Origin: Acidobacteriota bacterium
GTDB taxonomy: Bacteria > Acidobacteriota > Thermoanaerobaculia > Gp7-AA8
Length of the DNA stretch: 64,000 bases
NCBI GenBank assembly: GCA_019247495.1
Contig: JAFAOU010000009.1
Coordinates: 1 to 64,000 of the forward strand
Direction: 5' to 3'
Shown: positions 17,910 through 26,805 of the stretch, in pieces
Position numbering within the stretch: position 1 is the stretch's first letter
Layout of the letters: each line of letters begins with the position of its first letter
The notes under the pieces: generated by a model
Seen by the model: the letters and a program-made list of their open reading frames with translations, nothing else
What the model was told of the DNA's origin: nothing
Database searches by the model: none
Position numbers and translations under genes: made by a program

Positions 17910-18872
17910 TCACGCCGCGTCCGTCCCTTTCGCGCGAGCCGCACGCGACGGCTCCGCCGCCTGGACCTGGTTGCGGCCGTTCTTCTTCGCCCGGTATAGC
18001 GCCTTGTCCGCGGCCACGATCAGCTCCTTGGCCGAATGGATGCGCGCATGCGGCACGGTGGCCACGCCGATGCTGACCGTGGCCGGAATTGCGCCTGCAT
18101 TGGTCATGACCGGTGTTGCTTCGATGCTTGCGCGGATCTGTTCGGCAAACGTGAGCGCATCCTCGAGCATCGTCTCTGGAAGCATCAGCGCGAACTCTTC
18201 GCCGCCGTAACGCGCCGCGAGGTCGGTCGTTCGGATCGATTTCTGGAAGATCGACGAAATCGCTTTGAGCACTTCGTCGCCGATGGCGTGGCCGTAGGTG
18301 TCGTTGACCTTCTTGAAGAAATCGAGATCGACGATGACGAATGAGAGCGGCCGCTGGTAGCGCTGCGATTCTTCGAAAGCGCGCGCCAGTTCGTCCTGCA
18401 GATGGCGGTGGTTGTAGAGCTTCGTGAGACCGTCGGTGATCGAGAGCAACTCGAGCCGGCGATTCGTTTCGAGCAACTCCTTCTGCAGGTCGACGATCCG
18501 CTTCGCCGCGCGAATGCGCGCCATCAACTCGGGATACTGAAAAGGCTTGGTGATGTAGTCGTCCGCACCGAGGTCGAGGCCCTGGATCTTGTCCTCCTGA
18601 TCGTCCTCGCCGGTGAGCATGATGATGTAGCGATTGCGAAGTTCGGGATCGGACTTGAGCTGATGGCAGAGATCGACGCCATCCATGTCGGGCAGACGCC
18701 GGTCGAGGATGGCCAGATCCCAAGCGATCGCAGGAAGTTGCGCGCGCGCCTCCTCCCCCATCCCGAACTCGATGCTCTCGTACCCGCTGCGCTTGAGCAG
18801 CAGCCGCACGAGCCGGCGAATGGCGGGATCGTCATCGACGACAGCAACCTGGAAGGCCTTCGGATCGGACAT
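17910..18872 (-). CDS. Receiver-GGDEF diguanylate cyclase
   Basis: A 320-residue response regulator: receiver domain at about 8-125 with Asp in 'DLAILDRRLPDMDG' and Lys in 'DDYITKPFQYPELM', then a GGDEF domain with active-site 'ARYGGEEFALMLPE' and an inhibitory I-site Arg-Thr-Thr-Asp five residues before it. It should make cyclic di-GMP under phosphorylation control, with product inhibition. The first residues 'VDDDPAIRRL' are canonical. The upstream kinase is not in the window; the adjacent Hpt protein may feed it. Confidence 0.95.
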   Translation of the reverse strand: MSDPKAFQVAVVDDDPAIRRLVRLLLKRSGYESIEFGMGEEARAQLPAIAWDLAILDRRLPDMDGVDLCHQLKSDPELRNRYIIMLTGEDDQEDKIQGLDLGADDYITKPFQYPELMARIRAAKRIVDLQKELLETNRRLELLSITDGLTKLYNHRHLQDELARAFEESQRYQRPLSFVIVDLDFFKKVNDTYGHAIGDEVLKAISSIFQKSIRTTDLAARYGGEEFALMLPETMLEDALTFAEQIRASIEATPVMTNAGAIPATVSIGVATVPHARIHSAKELIVAADKALYRAKKNGRNQVQAAEPSRAARAKGTDAA

Positions 18873-18902
18873 TGGGCAACGTTAGCCGCAAACGTGGTGC
18901 CA

Positions 18903-18980
18903 TCACGCGGAGATCGCGGAGAGGCCGAGCTCGCGGAGAAGTTCTCTGCCGTTCTCCGCCCTTCCGCGTTCCCCGCGTGA
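18903..18980. repeat. Intergenic hairpin repeat
   Basis: TCACGCGG at 18903 is the reverse complement of CCGCGTGA ending at 18980, and the interior carries further GCGGAGA / TCTCCGC complementarity. It separates the divergently read GGDEF and convergent nadC transcripts and is built like the hairpin repeat at 401-462, though the sequence differs. No coding potential. Confidence 0.6.
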
Positions 18981-18991
18981 AACCGTCACCC

Positions 18992-19828
18992 TTACGACCC
19001 GATCCGCATCGAGATATCGAGCGCGACCACGGAATGCGTCAACGCGCCGATCGAGATCCGATCGACACCCGTCTCGGCGAACTCGCGAACGTTGTCGATC
19101 GTGATCCCGCCCGATGCCTCCAACGGCACCGCGCCCGCGACGTGCTCGACCGCAGCCCGCATCTCGGCGGTTGTCATGTTGTCGAGGAGGATGAAGTCCG
19201 GCCGCAGCGCCAGCGCTTCGTCCAGCTCGGCGCGATTGCGCACCTCGACCATGATCTTTTGCGCCATCGCCTTCGAACGAATGCGCTCCACGGCGGCGGT
19301 AATCGAGCCGGCGCGATCGACGTGGTTGTTCTTAATAAGGAACATGTCGTACAGCCCGATGCGGTGGTTCTGTCCGCCGCCGCAACGCACTGCGTACTTG
19401 TCGAGCGCGCGAAGGCCCGGCGCAGTCTTGCGCGTGTCGTAGATGCCCGCCTTCGTTCCACGTACGGCATCGACGTAGCGGCGCGTGGTGGTGGCGATCC
19501 CGGAGGCGCGCTGCATGAGATTGAGCGCCGTCCTCTCCCCCGCCAGCAACGCCACCACGCTCCCACTGACCTCGGCCACAACATCGCCTGCGGCGACAGC
19601 ATCGCCGTCCTTGCGCTTTGCGACGAACGCTGCCGAGTGATCGATGGCCGTGAACGTCCGCTCCGCGAACGCCAGTCCCGCCAGAACCCCGGACGCCTTC
19701 ATCAGGAACCTGGCCCGTCCTCGATCGCCCGGCTCGAAGATGGCCTCGCTGGTGATGTCGGGCAGGTCTTCGTCAAAGGCCCGGCGGACGATCTGATCGA
19801 TCTCACGTTGAAAATCGGCGGAAGTCAT
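18992..19828 (-). CDS. nadC: Nicotinate-nucleotide pyrophosphorylase (quinolinate phosphoribosyltransferase)
   Basis: A 278-residue enzyme that converts quinolinate and PRPP to nicotinate mononucleotide in NAD synthesis. Family blocks: 'ERTALNLMQRASGIATTTRR', 'DTRKTAPGLRALDKYAVRCG', 'LIKNNHV', 'EVRNRAELDEALALRPDFIL' and 'EASGGITIDNVREFAETGVD'. Length normal. Stand-alone; nadA and nadB are not in the window. Confidence 0.96.
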   Translation of the reverse strand: MTSADFQREIDQIVRRAFDEDLPDITSEAIFEPGDRGRARFLMKASGVLAGLAFAERTFTAIDHSAAFVAKRKDGDAVAAGDVVAEVSGSVVALLAGERTALNLMQRASGIATTTRRYVDAVRGTKAGIYDTRKTAPGLRALDKYAVRCGGGQNHRIGLYDMFLIKNNHVDRAGSITAAVERIRSKAMAQKIMVEVRNRAELDEALALRPDFILLDNMTTAEMRAAVEHVAGAVPLEASGGITIDNVREFAETGVDRISIGALTHSVVALDISMRIGS

Positions 19829-19883
19829 ACAGGAATGCTGCCATAAGCCTAGGGGTTTTGAAGCGCTCGATCGTTGACAATTG

Positions 19884-20241
19884 GGGGGCGTACCGGCTTC
19901 GACGGGGACACGTCGGGGTCATGGTTGCATGCCGAGCTGATTACCTCGCAAATCTGATCAAAACTGAGTAGCTGCGAACAACAGCGAACTCGCCCTCGCG
20001 GCCTAAAAACCCGTGAGCGTCCGCCCGATGGTTGCTCACGCCGTCGGGTCCGGATGTCATCAATGTGAGCTAAGCGTTCGCGCACCGTCTCGGCGCAGAC
20101 GTCGAAAACCACAGAGGCTGGTCCACATCCGTTCCCCGCTCTCCGGGCAGGATGAGGACGAGAACTAAAAGGAGAGCTAAGCATGTAGTAGCCAGGCTTC
20201 ACTGCTCTCGGACGGGGGTTCAACTCCCCCCGCCTCCACCA
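19884..20241 (+). ncRNA. ssrA: Transfer-messenger RNA (tmRNA)
   Basis: The one-piece tmRNA rescues stalled ribosomes. The 5' end GGGGGCG pairs with CGCCTCC before A-CCA (20238-20241). The conserved 'CGGCTTCGACGGGGACA' follows the 5' stem, and the T-arm 'GGGGGTTCAACTCCCCC' is at the 3' end. The tag reading frame is GCG at 19974 through TAA at 20004-20006, encoding ANNSELALAA, which ends in the expected hydrophobic L-A-L-A-A degron. Length 358 nt. Confidence 0.97.
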
Positions 20242-20333
20242 ACGAATCTTTCCGCCAACGCGCGCGTGATTGGGCTCACAGAAGTCCGGAATCACGTAAC
20301 TTATGTTCCTCAAAACTCTGCGAAGGAACTCGA

Positions 20334-20957
20334 ATGAAGCGTGCAGCTTTTCTCTCTATCCTCGTGTTTTTGTCTGCGTTTCCCCTCGTTGCTCAAACCT
20401 CGGCCCAAGGCAGTTTCAATTTCAAAGGAACAGAAGGCCTGCAGACGATCGATTTCGACGCCACCGGCGACGGACGCTCCGCGCAAGGCACCTTCTCGCT
20501 GGCGGGTCCGACGCTCGTCTCCGACGGCGAGCTTGATCAGGAAGACCCCAAGCAAACGATTCTGGTCAAAGACTTCACCATGAAGGTCACGGTCGACTGC
20601 ATGAGCACCCTCGGCACCCGCGTCACGATGAGTGGAACCGTCGGCGATTCGAACGTTCGATCGATGATCGGCCGCATCGCCACGCTCACCGTCGAGGACA
20701 ACGACCTCAATCCGAAGGATCCGACGGATCGTTTCAGCTTCGGCTCGTACTGGCAGAAGGACATTTCCTGGTTCCCGTCCGACGCGGAGGTGAAGGGCGA
20801 CGCGGGTTGGACCATGTCGTGGTGGGCCACGGACGCCGAGCGGAAGGACGATGTGGGCTACATGATCTCGCGCACTCGCCAGGTCAATTGCCGCAGCTTT
20901 CCCGTCGCGACGTATGACCTCGACCCGATCAGCGAGGGTCGCATCACCGTCAAATAG
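20334..20957 (+). CDS. Secreted protein of unknown function
   Basis: A 207-residue protein with a clear signal peptide (MKRAAFLSILVFLSAFPLVA, cleavage near A-Q-T). The mature part is rich in Asp, Gly, Thr and aromatic residues and looks beta-stranded; it carries two Cys far apart ('DCMSTLG', 'VNCRSFPVA'). I recognise no family. It follows the tmRNA by 93 bp. A strong hairpin lies just downstream. Confidence 0.7.
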   Translation: MKRAAFLSILVFLSAFPLVAQTSAQGSFNFKGTEGLQTIDFDATGDGRSAQGTFSLAGPTLVSDGELDQEDPKQTILVKDFTMKVTVDCMSTLGTRVTMSGTVGDSNVRSMIGRIATLTVEDNDLNPKDPTDRFSFGSYWQKDISWFPSDAEVKGDAGWTMSWWATDAERKDDVGYMISRTRQVNCRSFPVATYDLDPISEGRITVK

Positions 20958-20976
20958 CCATCAGCGGTTCCGAGTC

Positions 20977-21013
20977 GGCGGCAGGCCGCGCCTGGGTTTG
21001 CGCGGCTGCCGCC
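20977..21013. terminator. GC-rich hairpin after the secreted-protein gene
   Basis: GGCGGCAGGCCGCG (20977-20990) pairs with CGCGGCTGCCGCC (21001-21013) with one bulge. No T-tract follows, so it is either a factor-dependent pause/terminator structure or an RNA-end stabiliser. It lies between the converging secreted-protein and DUF2306-like genes. Confidence 0.45.
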
Positions 21014-21106
21014 GGCTAATGGATGTTCGCGTAGCGGTGATCGACGGCGAGACAAATCGATGGTGCTCATGACGGCGCCTCGGCCGGACTGGGATTCTTG
21101 CGACGG

Positions 21107-21811
21107 TCATGCCTTCTCCATCTGAGGCCTCGGCGTTCTGTACGCAGCCGAGTACCGGACGCGAATCAACCAGAAAATCGTCAGGACTACGATGATGATC
21201 ACTGGCACCTGCGGCAGATGCGTGGCGCGGATTTCCTTCGTGAAGATCGTCGCGCGCAACCCACTCTTGCGCATTACGGGATCGCTGGCTGTGCCGAGGA
21301 AGAAGGAACCGGCGGCGACGAAGAGGGCGAAGCCCATGCGCCAGATGTGACGCACCAGTCGCTGAGCGCCGGCGACGCCGCCGCGGATGAGCATGCGGAT
21401 GTCGCCGGCGGCGGAGAGCAAGGCGATCGCGGCGAAAACGCTGTAGCCGATGACCGAACCTTTGTTGGGCGCTCGGAGCGCGAAGACCAGCGCAGTGATT
21501 CCGGCCGCGAGCGCAACCAGCATGAAGGCAAACTCCAGCCGTCCGTTCTGTCTAGGCTTGCGCATCACCACCAGAGCCGCCGTGGAGACGAGGTAAAACG
21601 TTAGAGTCCCCGCGAAAACATTGAAGGGCTGCGATTTCCTCAGCGCGATATAGGCGCCGCCGGAAGCCATAAACAGCATCGAGATTACGAACACGTCGCC
21701 GGTGCGGCGGTGCCGACGGGAGCCCTTGCGGACGACTAACGCAATCGAGCCGGCAAGAACGGCGATCATGCCGCCGGCAATATGGACGACGAGCATCGGT
21801 GTATAGGTCAT
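21107..21811 (-). CDS. DUF2306-like integral membrane protein
   Basis: A 234-residue membrane protein with about six to seven hydrophobic segments, beginning 'LVVHIAGGMIAVLAGSIALV' and including 'HRRTGDVFVISMLFMASGGA' and 'RLVRHIWRMGFALFVAAGSF', all typical of DUF2306 proteins. Function unknown. It is the last gene of the GntR-ABC unit, 14 bp after the permease stop. Confidence 0.78.
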   Translation of the reverse strand: MTYTPMLVVHIAGGMIAVLAGSIALVVRKGSRRHRRTGDVFVISMLFMASGGAYIALRKSQPFNVFAGTLTFYLVSTAALVVMRKPRQNGRLEFAFMLVALAAGITALVFALRAPNKGSVIGYSVFAAIALLSAAGDIRMLIRGGVAGAQRLVRHIWRMGFALFVAAGSFFLGTASDPVMRKSGLRATIFTKEIRATHLPQVPVIIIVVLTIFWLIRVRYSAAYRTPRPQMEKA

Positions 21812-21825
21812 AGAGTTCCCCTCGA

Positions 21826-22731
21826 TTACATTGGTTCGCGATAACGGCGCATACGGATCGTGGCGGCCAGACAGAGCGCGGCGAAGACGAGGCCGAGCCA
21901 GAGGGACGGAGTACTCAGGAACGTGCCCGGCGTCATTGCTGCCAGCGGGTCCAGTTGGGGCGCGCCCTTTTGCGGGGCGATAAAGGCCTTGTTGAACCAG
22001 CCGGCCAGCCGATCCCCGAGGAATGTGAAGAAGGATGCGCTACCGAACGCGATCTTCGTAAAGACGCCGATTGCGAGAAACGGCATCACCGCCCATAAGA
22101 ACACGGCACGCTTTGCCCAGCCGGATACCAGCAACAACCAGCAATAGAGCGGTGCATGCCAGAGCGCAATGGCGATGACGGCATACAAGAGTGCGATTGA
22201 TAATTGGACAAACTTCAGGTTCTGGTAGAGCGCAGCCAGCTGGGATGAGTTTCCCAGCAGGACGATCGTATTGGCGGTCAGAATGATCAGCTGCGTAACA
22301 AGGATCACCGCGTAGGAGAAGAGCGGCAGGATTACTAGAGGAATTGCTATCTTTGCGAGCACCGTGGTCCGGTCGGATACCGGTAGCGATTTCCAGAACA
22401 GAATGCTGCGGTCGCGGCGCTCGCCGTGCAGTGCGTCGAGGCAATAAAACACTCCGACCAGAAACGCCGTCACCAGAATCAAGCCGGCAGTCGTGTCATA
22501 CGGCATTGCCACGACGCCGTGCAGTTTGCCGGGATCGGCCATTGCAGCGCGCATGCGATGGGGCAGCGTGATCGCGCTGATGAAGAAACCGAAAAGCATG
22601 ATGCAGGCTGTCACTACCGGCGCCGCATAGACCGACCTGTTTTCCCACAATTCACGGCGAATCGACCAATACATCGGCCGCGTCTGTGCCGAGGGTTCGA
22701 CTTCGCGCGCGACAAGAGGATCCGCCGTCAT
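21826..22731 (-). CDS. ABC-2 type transporter permease
   Basis: A 301-residue membrane protein with about six TM segments (for example 'VTACIMLFGFFISAITL', 'AGLILVTAFLVGVFYCL', 'ALLYAVIAIALWHAPLYCWL'). The motif 'GERRDRSILFWKSLPVSDRTTVLAKIA' typical of ABC-2 permeases is only partly quoted here. Its start overlaps the ATPase stop by ATGA, so the two are coupled. The pair with a YtrA-like GntR regulator suggests an export system responding to envelope stress or an antimicrobial (inference). Confidence 0.88.
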   Translation of the reverse strand: MTADPLVAREVEPSAQTRPMYWSIRRELWENRSVYAAPVVTACIMLFGFFISAITLPHRMRAAMADPGKLHGVVAMPYDTTAGLILVTAFLVGVFYCLDALHGERRDRSILFWKSLPVSDRTTVLAKIAIPLVILPLFSYAVILVTQLIILTANTIVLLGNSSQLAALYQNLKFVQLSIALLYAVIAIALWHAPLYCWLLLVSGWAKRAVFLWAVMPFLAIGVFTKIAFGSASFFTFLGDRLAGWFNKAFIAPQKGAPQLDPLAAMTPGTFLSTPSLWLGLVFAALCLAATIRMRRYREPM

Positions 22732-23588
22732 TGATCCGCTCCGTGATTGCCCATTACAGCGACGAATAAATCGGCGATACCCGGCGTGCGTAGATCGCCA
22801 AGCGCTGCGAGGTCGTCGCGATTCGCCTGGTCGAACAACAGAATGCTGCGGCCGAACACCTGACGCTCATGCATCGGTTTGAATGCGCGCGCGGCCGGGA
22901 GATTCTCGGGACGCACCATCACTTCCACATAGCGCGACTCGAATTCCTCCATCCCGCACTCCATGACGATGCGTCCGTGGTTGACGAACATGACGTCGGT
23001 GAGGACGTCCTGAATCTCATCGACCTGATGGGTCGTGACAACGATGGTGCGGCTGCGGTCGAAGTAGTCGTTCAGAAGCGAGTCGTAAAACTGTTTGCGG
23101 TAGAGGATGTCGAGCCCAATCGTCGGCTCGTCCAGCACCAGCAATTTCGCGTCGATGGCCATAACCAGTGCGAGATGGAGCTGGGTAACCATCCCTTTCG
23201 ACAATTCGCGGACCTTACTGGTGCGATTGATGTTCGTCTTCGCGAGAAAGCCTTCGGCCTTCCCGCGATCGAACCGCGGATGGACGCCGCCCACGTAGTC
23301 GAGCGCCTGCGACACGCGCATCCCGCGCGGCATCACGGCGACGTCGGCAATGAAGGAGACGTCGCGCATGAGTTGATCGCGCTCGCTCCAGGGATCGCGA
23401 CCGAGCACTTTCAGTTCACCCTCGTACGGGATCAGGCCGAGGATGGCGTGGAGGGCTGTGCTCTTGCCGGCACCGTTCGGACCGATGATGCCCACGATGC
23501 GTCCCTCTTCGACGCGAAGATCGACGCCGTCCAGCGCGATCGTCGAGCCGAACGCTTTGCGGAGACCGCGTGCTTCTATGCAGGCCAT
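22728..23588 (-). CDS. ABC transporter ATP-binding protein
   Basis: A 286-residue ATPase. Walker A 'GPNGAGKSTALHAILG', Walker B 'LLVLDEPTIGLD' and H-loop 'VVTTHQVDE' are intact. The signature motif is atypical ('RELSKGMVTQL' instead of LSGGQ), as in other members of the YtrB/CcmA-like group. I start it at ATG 23588 (MACIEARGL), one base after the GntR stop, rather than at 23627 inside the regulator gene. C-terminal about 60 residues are a family-specific extension. Confidence 0.93.
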   Translation of the reverse strand: MACIEARGLRKAFGSTIALDGVDLRVEEGRIVGIIGPNGAGKSTALHAILGLIPYEGELKVLGRDPWSERDQLMRDVSFIADVAVMPRGMRVSQALDYVGGVHPRFDRGKAEGFLAKTNINRTSKVRELSKGMVTQLHLALVMAIDAKLLVLDEPTIGLDILYRKQFYDSLLNDYFDRSRTIVVTTHQVDEIQDVLTDVMFVNHGRIVMECGMEEFESRYVEVMVRPENLPAARAFKPMHERQVFGRSILLFDQANRDDLAALGDLRTPGIADLFVAVMGNHGADQ

Positions 23589-23589
23589 A

Positions 23590-23964
23590 TCAGCGCTCCT
23601 TCTTGTTGCCCTTGTTGCCAACGCCAAGCAATTCTTCCGGCCTCAGTCCCAGCCGGCGGATCGTTGCGTGAACAATCGGCCACCGTTCCGCCAGAAACGT
23701 TTCGCGTTCGGCGTTCATCAGCAGCTCGCGCGCACCCACATTGATGTACATCCCTCGGCCGCGCTTCCTCTCGACGAGCTGCTCGTCGACCAGCTCCTGG
23801 TAGGCCTTCAGGACGGTGATCGGATTGAGGCGATACTCGGCGGCGACGTTGCGGACGGACGGCAGCGGATCGCCTTCGTTCAGAAGACCGTCGAGAATCA
23901 GCGCGACGACACGATCGCGAAGCTGGCGGTAGATAGGCTGACTGTCGTTCCATTGGCGTTCCAT
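23590..23964 (-). CDS. GntR-family (YtrA-like) transcriptional regulator
   Basis: A 124-residue regulator with an N-terminal winged helix ('QPIYRQLRDRVVALILDGLL', 'LPSVRNVAAEYRLNPITVLKAYQEL') and a very short C-terminal tail, typical of the YtrA subgroup that controls neighbouring ABC transporters. It is the first gene of the four-gene operon. The palindrome at 23988-23997 just upstream is a likely autoregulatory operator. Confidence 0.93.
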   Translation of the reverse strand: MERQWNDSQPIYRQLRDRVVALILDGLLNEGDPLPSVRNVAAEYRLNPITVLKAYQELVDEQLVERKRGRGMYINVGARELLMNAERETFLAERWPIVHATIRRLGLRPEELLGVGNKGNKKER

Positions 23965-23987
23965 TTCATCGCTCGGCTGTGGTGCTG

Positions 23988-23997
23988 TAGTTAACTA
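23988..23997. promoter_or_regulatory. Palindromic operator candidate for the GntR/ABC operon
   Basis: TAGTTAACTA is a perfect 10-bp palindrome, 24 bp upstream of the gntR start, in an AT-rich patch (GTAGTTAACTATAACACC) that stands out from the GC-rich surroundings. YtrA-type regulators bind palindromes overlapping their own promoter. The position suggests overlap with the -10 region. Confidence 0.55.
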
Positions 23998-24133
23998 TAA
24001 CACCTAATCAGATGCAAGCGCTTTCTACGAGCGAGTAGCTGGAGGGTTTCAGGAAGAGCGACCGAACTCAGGCCAACTTGTGACGTGCGCCATGCGTCTG
24101 AAGCGTGTGCGTCGAGAACGAGGAGCTCCGCCG

Positions 24134-25921
24134 ATGATCCGTCGAATGGTGTTTCTAGCGCTGGTGGTCTGCGCCACCTTCCCGATGACGGCCCAAATGT
24201 CCGATGCGCTCATGGGCCTCTGGTCGAGCGAATCGCACTTCGGACCGCAACTGCACGGGGAGTTGCGCATCGTCCGAAAGGGCACGCAATGGACCGCCAC
24301 GCTCGCCGGCGCAACGACTGCATTCTCGGCGCGCGGCGATCAAATCCGTTTTGCGTTCGGTAAGCACGGAGAGTTTCGCGGACGGATCGACGCCAGTGGC
24401 ATCACCGGCTTCTGGCTGCAACCACAAGGCGTGACGGCGGCCGCGCCGAGTTCTTCGGGGGCGAGCCAGGCCTTTGCCTCGCCGGTAGTCCTGCGGCGTA
24501 CCGCGTCAGGAGTCTGGCGCGGCAACATCCATCCGCTGGAAGAGCGGTTCACGTTGTATCTGAAGATCTTCGCCAATCCGGACGGGTCGATGATCGGCGC
24601 GTTTCGAAATCCGGAGCAGGGTTCGAACGGCGGCGCGATGCAGTTCAAGGTGGCGCGCGACGGCGACGTCGTCTTGTTCAGCGGGGGCGAGACCCGGCTG
24701 GCCGCGAAGCTCGTGGGCGACCGGTTGCAGATGTTCTGGCCGGAGATGAATCGCGTCATCGAATTGACGCGGCGGAGGCCGGCCGAAGCAGCGGGATTCT
24801 TTCCGCGAGCGCCGGGTGAGAAGTACATCTATCGGAAGCCGCCGTCACTCGGCGACGGGTGGGCGACCGCGCGCGCGGCGGACACCGGCATGGATGAAGC
24901 CGTGCTGACGAAGCTGATCCAGCGCTTGATCGATGCCGATCCGTCCATTCGCCGCGCTGCGCTCATGCATTCGATCCTGGTCGCGCACAAAGGGAAGCTG
25001 GTGCTCGAGGAGTACTTCTTCGGCTTCGATCGCAACGAGCCACACGACCTCCGCTCGGCCGGCAAAACCTTCTCTTCGGTGATGCTCGGCGCGGTGATGC
25101 GCGAAGGAATCCGCATCTCACCGGAGACACCCATCTACTCACTCCTCGCGGCCAAGGGACCATTCGCGAATCCCGATCCTCGCAAGGCGCAGATCACGCT
25201 CGCCCACGTCATGACCCACACCTCGGGGCTCGCGTGCGACGACAACGACCCTGCCTCGCCCGGCAATGAGGGAACGATGCAAACGCAGACGCAGCAGCCG
25301 GACTGGTGGAAGTACACGCTCGACCTGCCGGTGGCGCACGATCCCGGCAGTCGATACGCCTACTGCTCGGCGAACATCAACCTCGCCGGAGCGGCGCTCA
25401 CAACCGCGACGAAGACCTGGCTGCCGGAGTTGTTCGAACGCACGGTCGCTCGCCCGCTTCACTTCGGACCGCACTACTGGAACCTCATGCCGACCGGCGA
25501 AGGCTACCTCGGCGGCGGCGCGTACCTGCTACCGCGCGATCTGCTCAAAGTCGGGCAGACCTACCTCGACGGCGGCGTGTGGCACGGACATCGGATCGTC
25601 GACAAATCGTGGATCGCGGCGTCGACCGCACCGCACACCCACATCAGTCCGGCCACGACCGGCATCGATCCTAACGATTTCGGCAACTTCTATGGCGAAG
25701 GCGACGACGGCTATGCGTGGCATCTCTCCGATCTGAAATCGGGCGATCGAAGCTATCGCTGCTACGCGGCCACCGGCAACGGCGGGCAGCTACTGATCGT
25801 CGTTCCGGAGGCCGATCTCGCGGTCGTCTTCACCGCCGGCAACTATGGTCAGGGCGGCATCTGGGGCAAGTTCAAGGACCAGATCGTGCCGAACGACATC
25901 ATCGCGGCGATCAGGAGGTAG
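24134..25921 (+). CDS. Secreted serine hydrolase of the beta-lactamase (class C/penicillin-binding) family
   Basis: A 595-residue exported protein: signal peptide after ATG 24134 (MIRRMVFLALVVCATFPMTA), an N-terminal beta-rich region to about 240 of unknown type, then a beta-lactamase-fold hydrolase domain. The catalytic Ser-x-x-Lys is in 'DLRSAGKTFSSVMLGA', with 'HTSGLACDDND' and 'YAYCSANINLAGAAL' (Tyr motif) following, and 'CYAATGNGGQLLIVVPE' as the KTG-equivalent strand. Likely an esterase or peptidase of the cell envelope; substrate unknown. Confidence 0.88.
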   Translation: MIRRMVFLALVVCATFPMTAQMSDALMGLWSSESHFGPQLHGELRIVRKGTQWTATLAGATTAFSARGDQIRFAFGKHGEFRGRIDASGITGFWLQPQGVTAAAPSSSGASQAFASPVVLRRTASGVWRGNIHPLEERFTLYLKIFANPDGSMIGAFRNPEQGSNGGAMQFKVARDGDVVLFSGGETRLAAKLVGDRLQMFWPEMNRVIELTRRRPAEAAGFFPRAPGEKYIYRKPPSLGDGWATARAADTGMDEAVLTKLIQRLIDADPSIRRAALMHSILVAHKGKLVLEEYFFGFDRNEPHDLRSAGKTFSSVMLGAVMREGIRISPETPIYSLLAAKGPFANPDPRKAQITLAHVMTHTSGLACDDNDPASPGNEGTMQTQTQQPDWWKYTLDLPVAHDPGSRYAYCSANINLAGAALTTATKTWLPELFERTVARPLHFGPHYWNLMPTGEGYLGGGAYLLPRDLLKVGQTYLDGGVWHGHRIVDKSWIAASTAPHTHISPATTGIDPNDFGNFYGEGDDGYAWHLSDLKSGDRSYRCYAATGNGGQLLIVVPEADLAVVFTAGNYGQGGIWGKFKDQIVPNDIIAAIRR

Positions 25922-26046
25922 CTGCTATCATCCCCGGCGGATTCGCCTCTGAAACTCACCGCCGATATCTGATTTTTCGTCTCCCACTCTCCTGCCGCTG
26001 ACGCCGGGACCGCTTGATGTGTGTCCCCGCGAACAATGGAGACGAA

Positions 26047-26787
26047 ATGAGCACCAACGATTGGTTCCACGATTTCTTTCACGGCCTCGCTGTCGATTTC
26101 TGGGTTGCGGTTGCACCGAGTGCCGATGCGGATCTGCCGTTTCTGGAGAAGGCGTTCGACGCGCCGGGCGGTGCGATTCTCGATGTCGCGTGCGGCGCCG
26201 GACGGCACAGCATTCCGCTGGCGCGGCGCGGATATCGCGTCACCGGCGTCGATCTTTCGACGACGTTTCTTGACGAAGCGCGGCGGCGTTCCGAGGCTGA
26301 AGCGCTATCGATCGAATGGCATCGGGGCGACATGCGCGACCTGCCGTGGCGCTATCGCTTCGACGGCGCGCTCTGCTTCGGAAACAGCTTCGGCTATTGC
26401 GATCGCGAGGGAACGCGCGCGTTCGTGCGTACGCTCGCCGCATCGCTGAAGCCCGGCGCCGCGTTCGTGCTGGAGACCGGCGCGACGGCGGAGTCGCTGC
26501 TGCCTTCACTGCAGCCGCGCCGCTGGATGGAAGTCGGCGACATCCTCTTCTTCTCGAGCGCGACGTACGACGCGGCCGCCAGCCGGCTCGATGTCGACTA
26601 CTCATTCGTGCGCGGATCCGTGCGCGAATCGGCCACGGCGCATACGTGGATTTACACCGTCGCCGAATTGCGTGAGTTGTTCGCGACCGAAGGCCTCATC
26701 GTCGAGCAACTCTGCTCTTCCGCCACCGGCGATCCCTTCCGCCTCGGCGACCCGCGGCTCCTGCTGGTGGCAAGGAAGAAGGGGTGA
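26047..26787 (+). CDS. SAM-dependent class I methyltransferase
   Basis: A 246-residue methyltransferase with motif I 'ILDVACGAGRHSIPLARRGY', motif II acidic 'VTGVDLSTTFLDEA', and 'DMRDLPWRYRFDGALCFGNS'. It begins at ATG 26047 after GGAGACGAA. Substrate cannot be told. Convergent with trmFO. Confidence 0.88.
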   Translation: MSTNDWFHDFFHGLAVDFWVAVAPSADADLPFLEKAFDAPGGAILDVACGAGRHSIPLARRGYRVTGVDLSTTFLDEARRRSEAEALSIEWHRGDMRDLPWRYRFDGALCFGNSFGYCDREGTRAFVRTLAASLKPGAAFVLETGATAESLLPSLQPRRWMEVGDILFFSSATYDAAASRLDVDYSFVRGSVRESATAHTWIYTVAELRELFATEGLIVEQLCSSATGDPFRLGDPRLLLVARKKG

Positions 26788-26805
26788 TGGTCAGCCGTAC
26801 GTGGC

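Noticed and set aside
19874..19879. TTGACA as the tmRNA promoter -35 box
   Set aside because: It lies only five bases before the tmRNA 5' end, too close to be a -35 element for that RNA.
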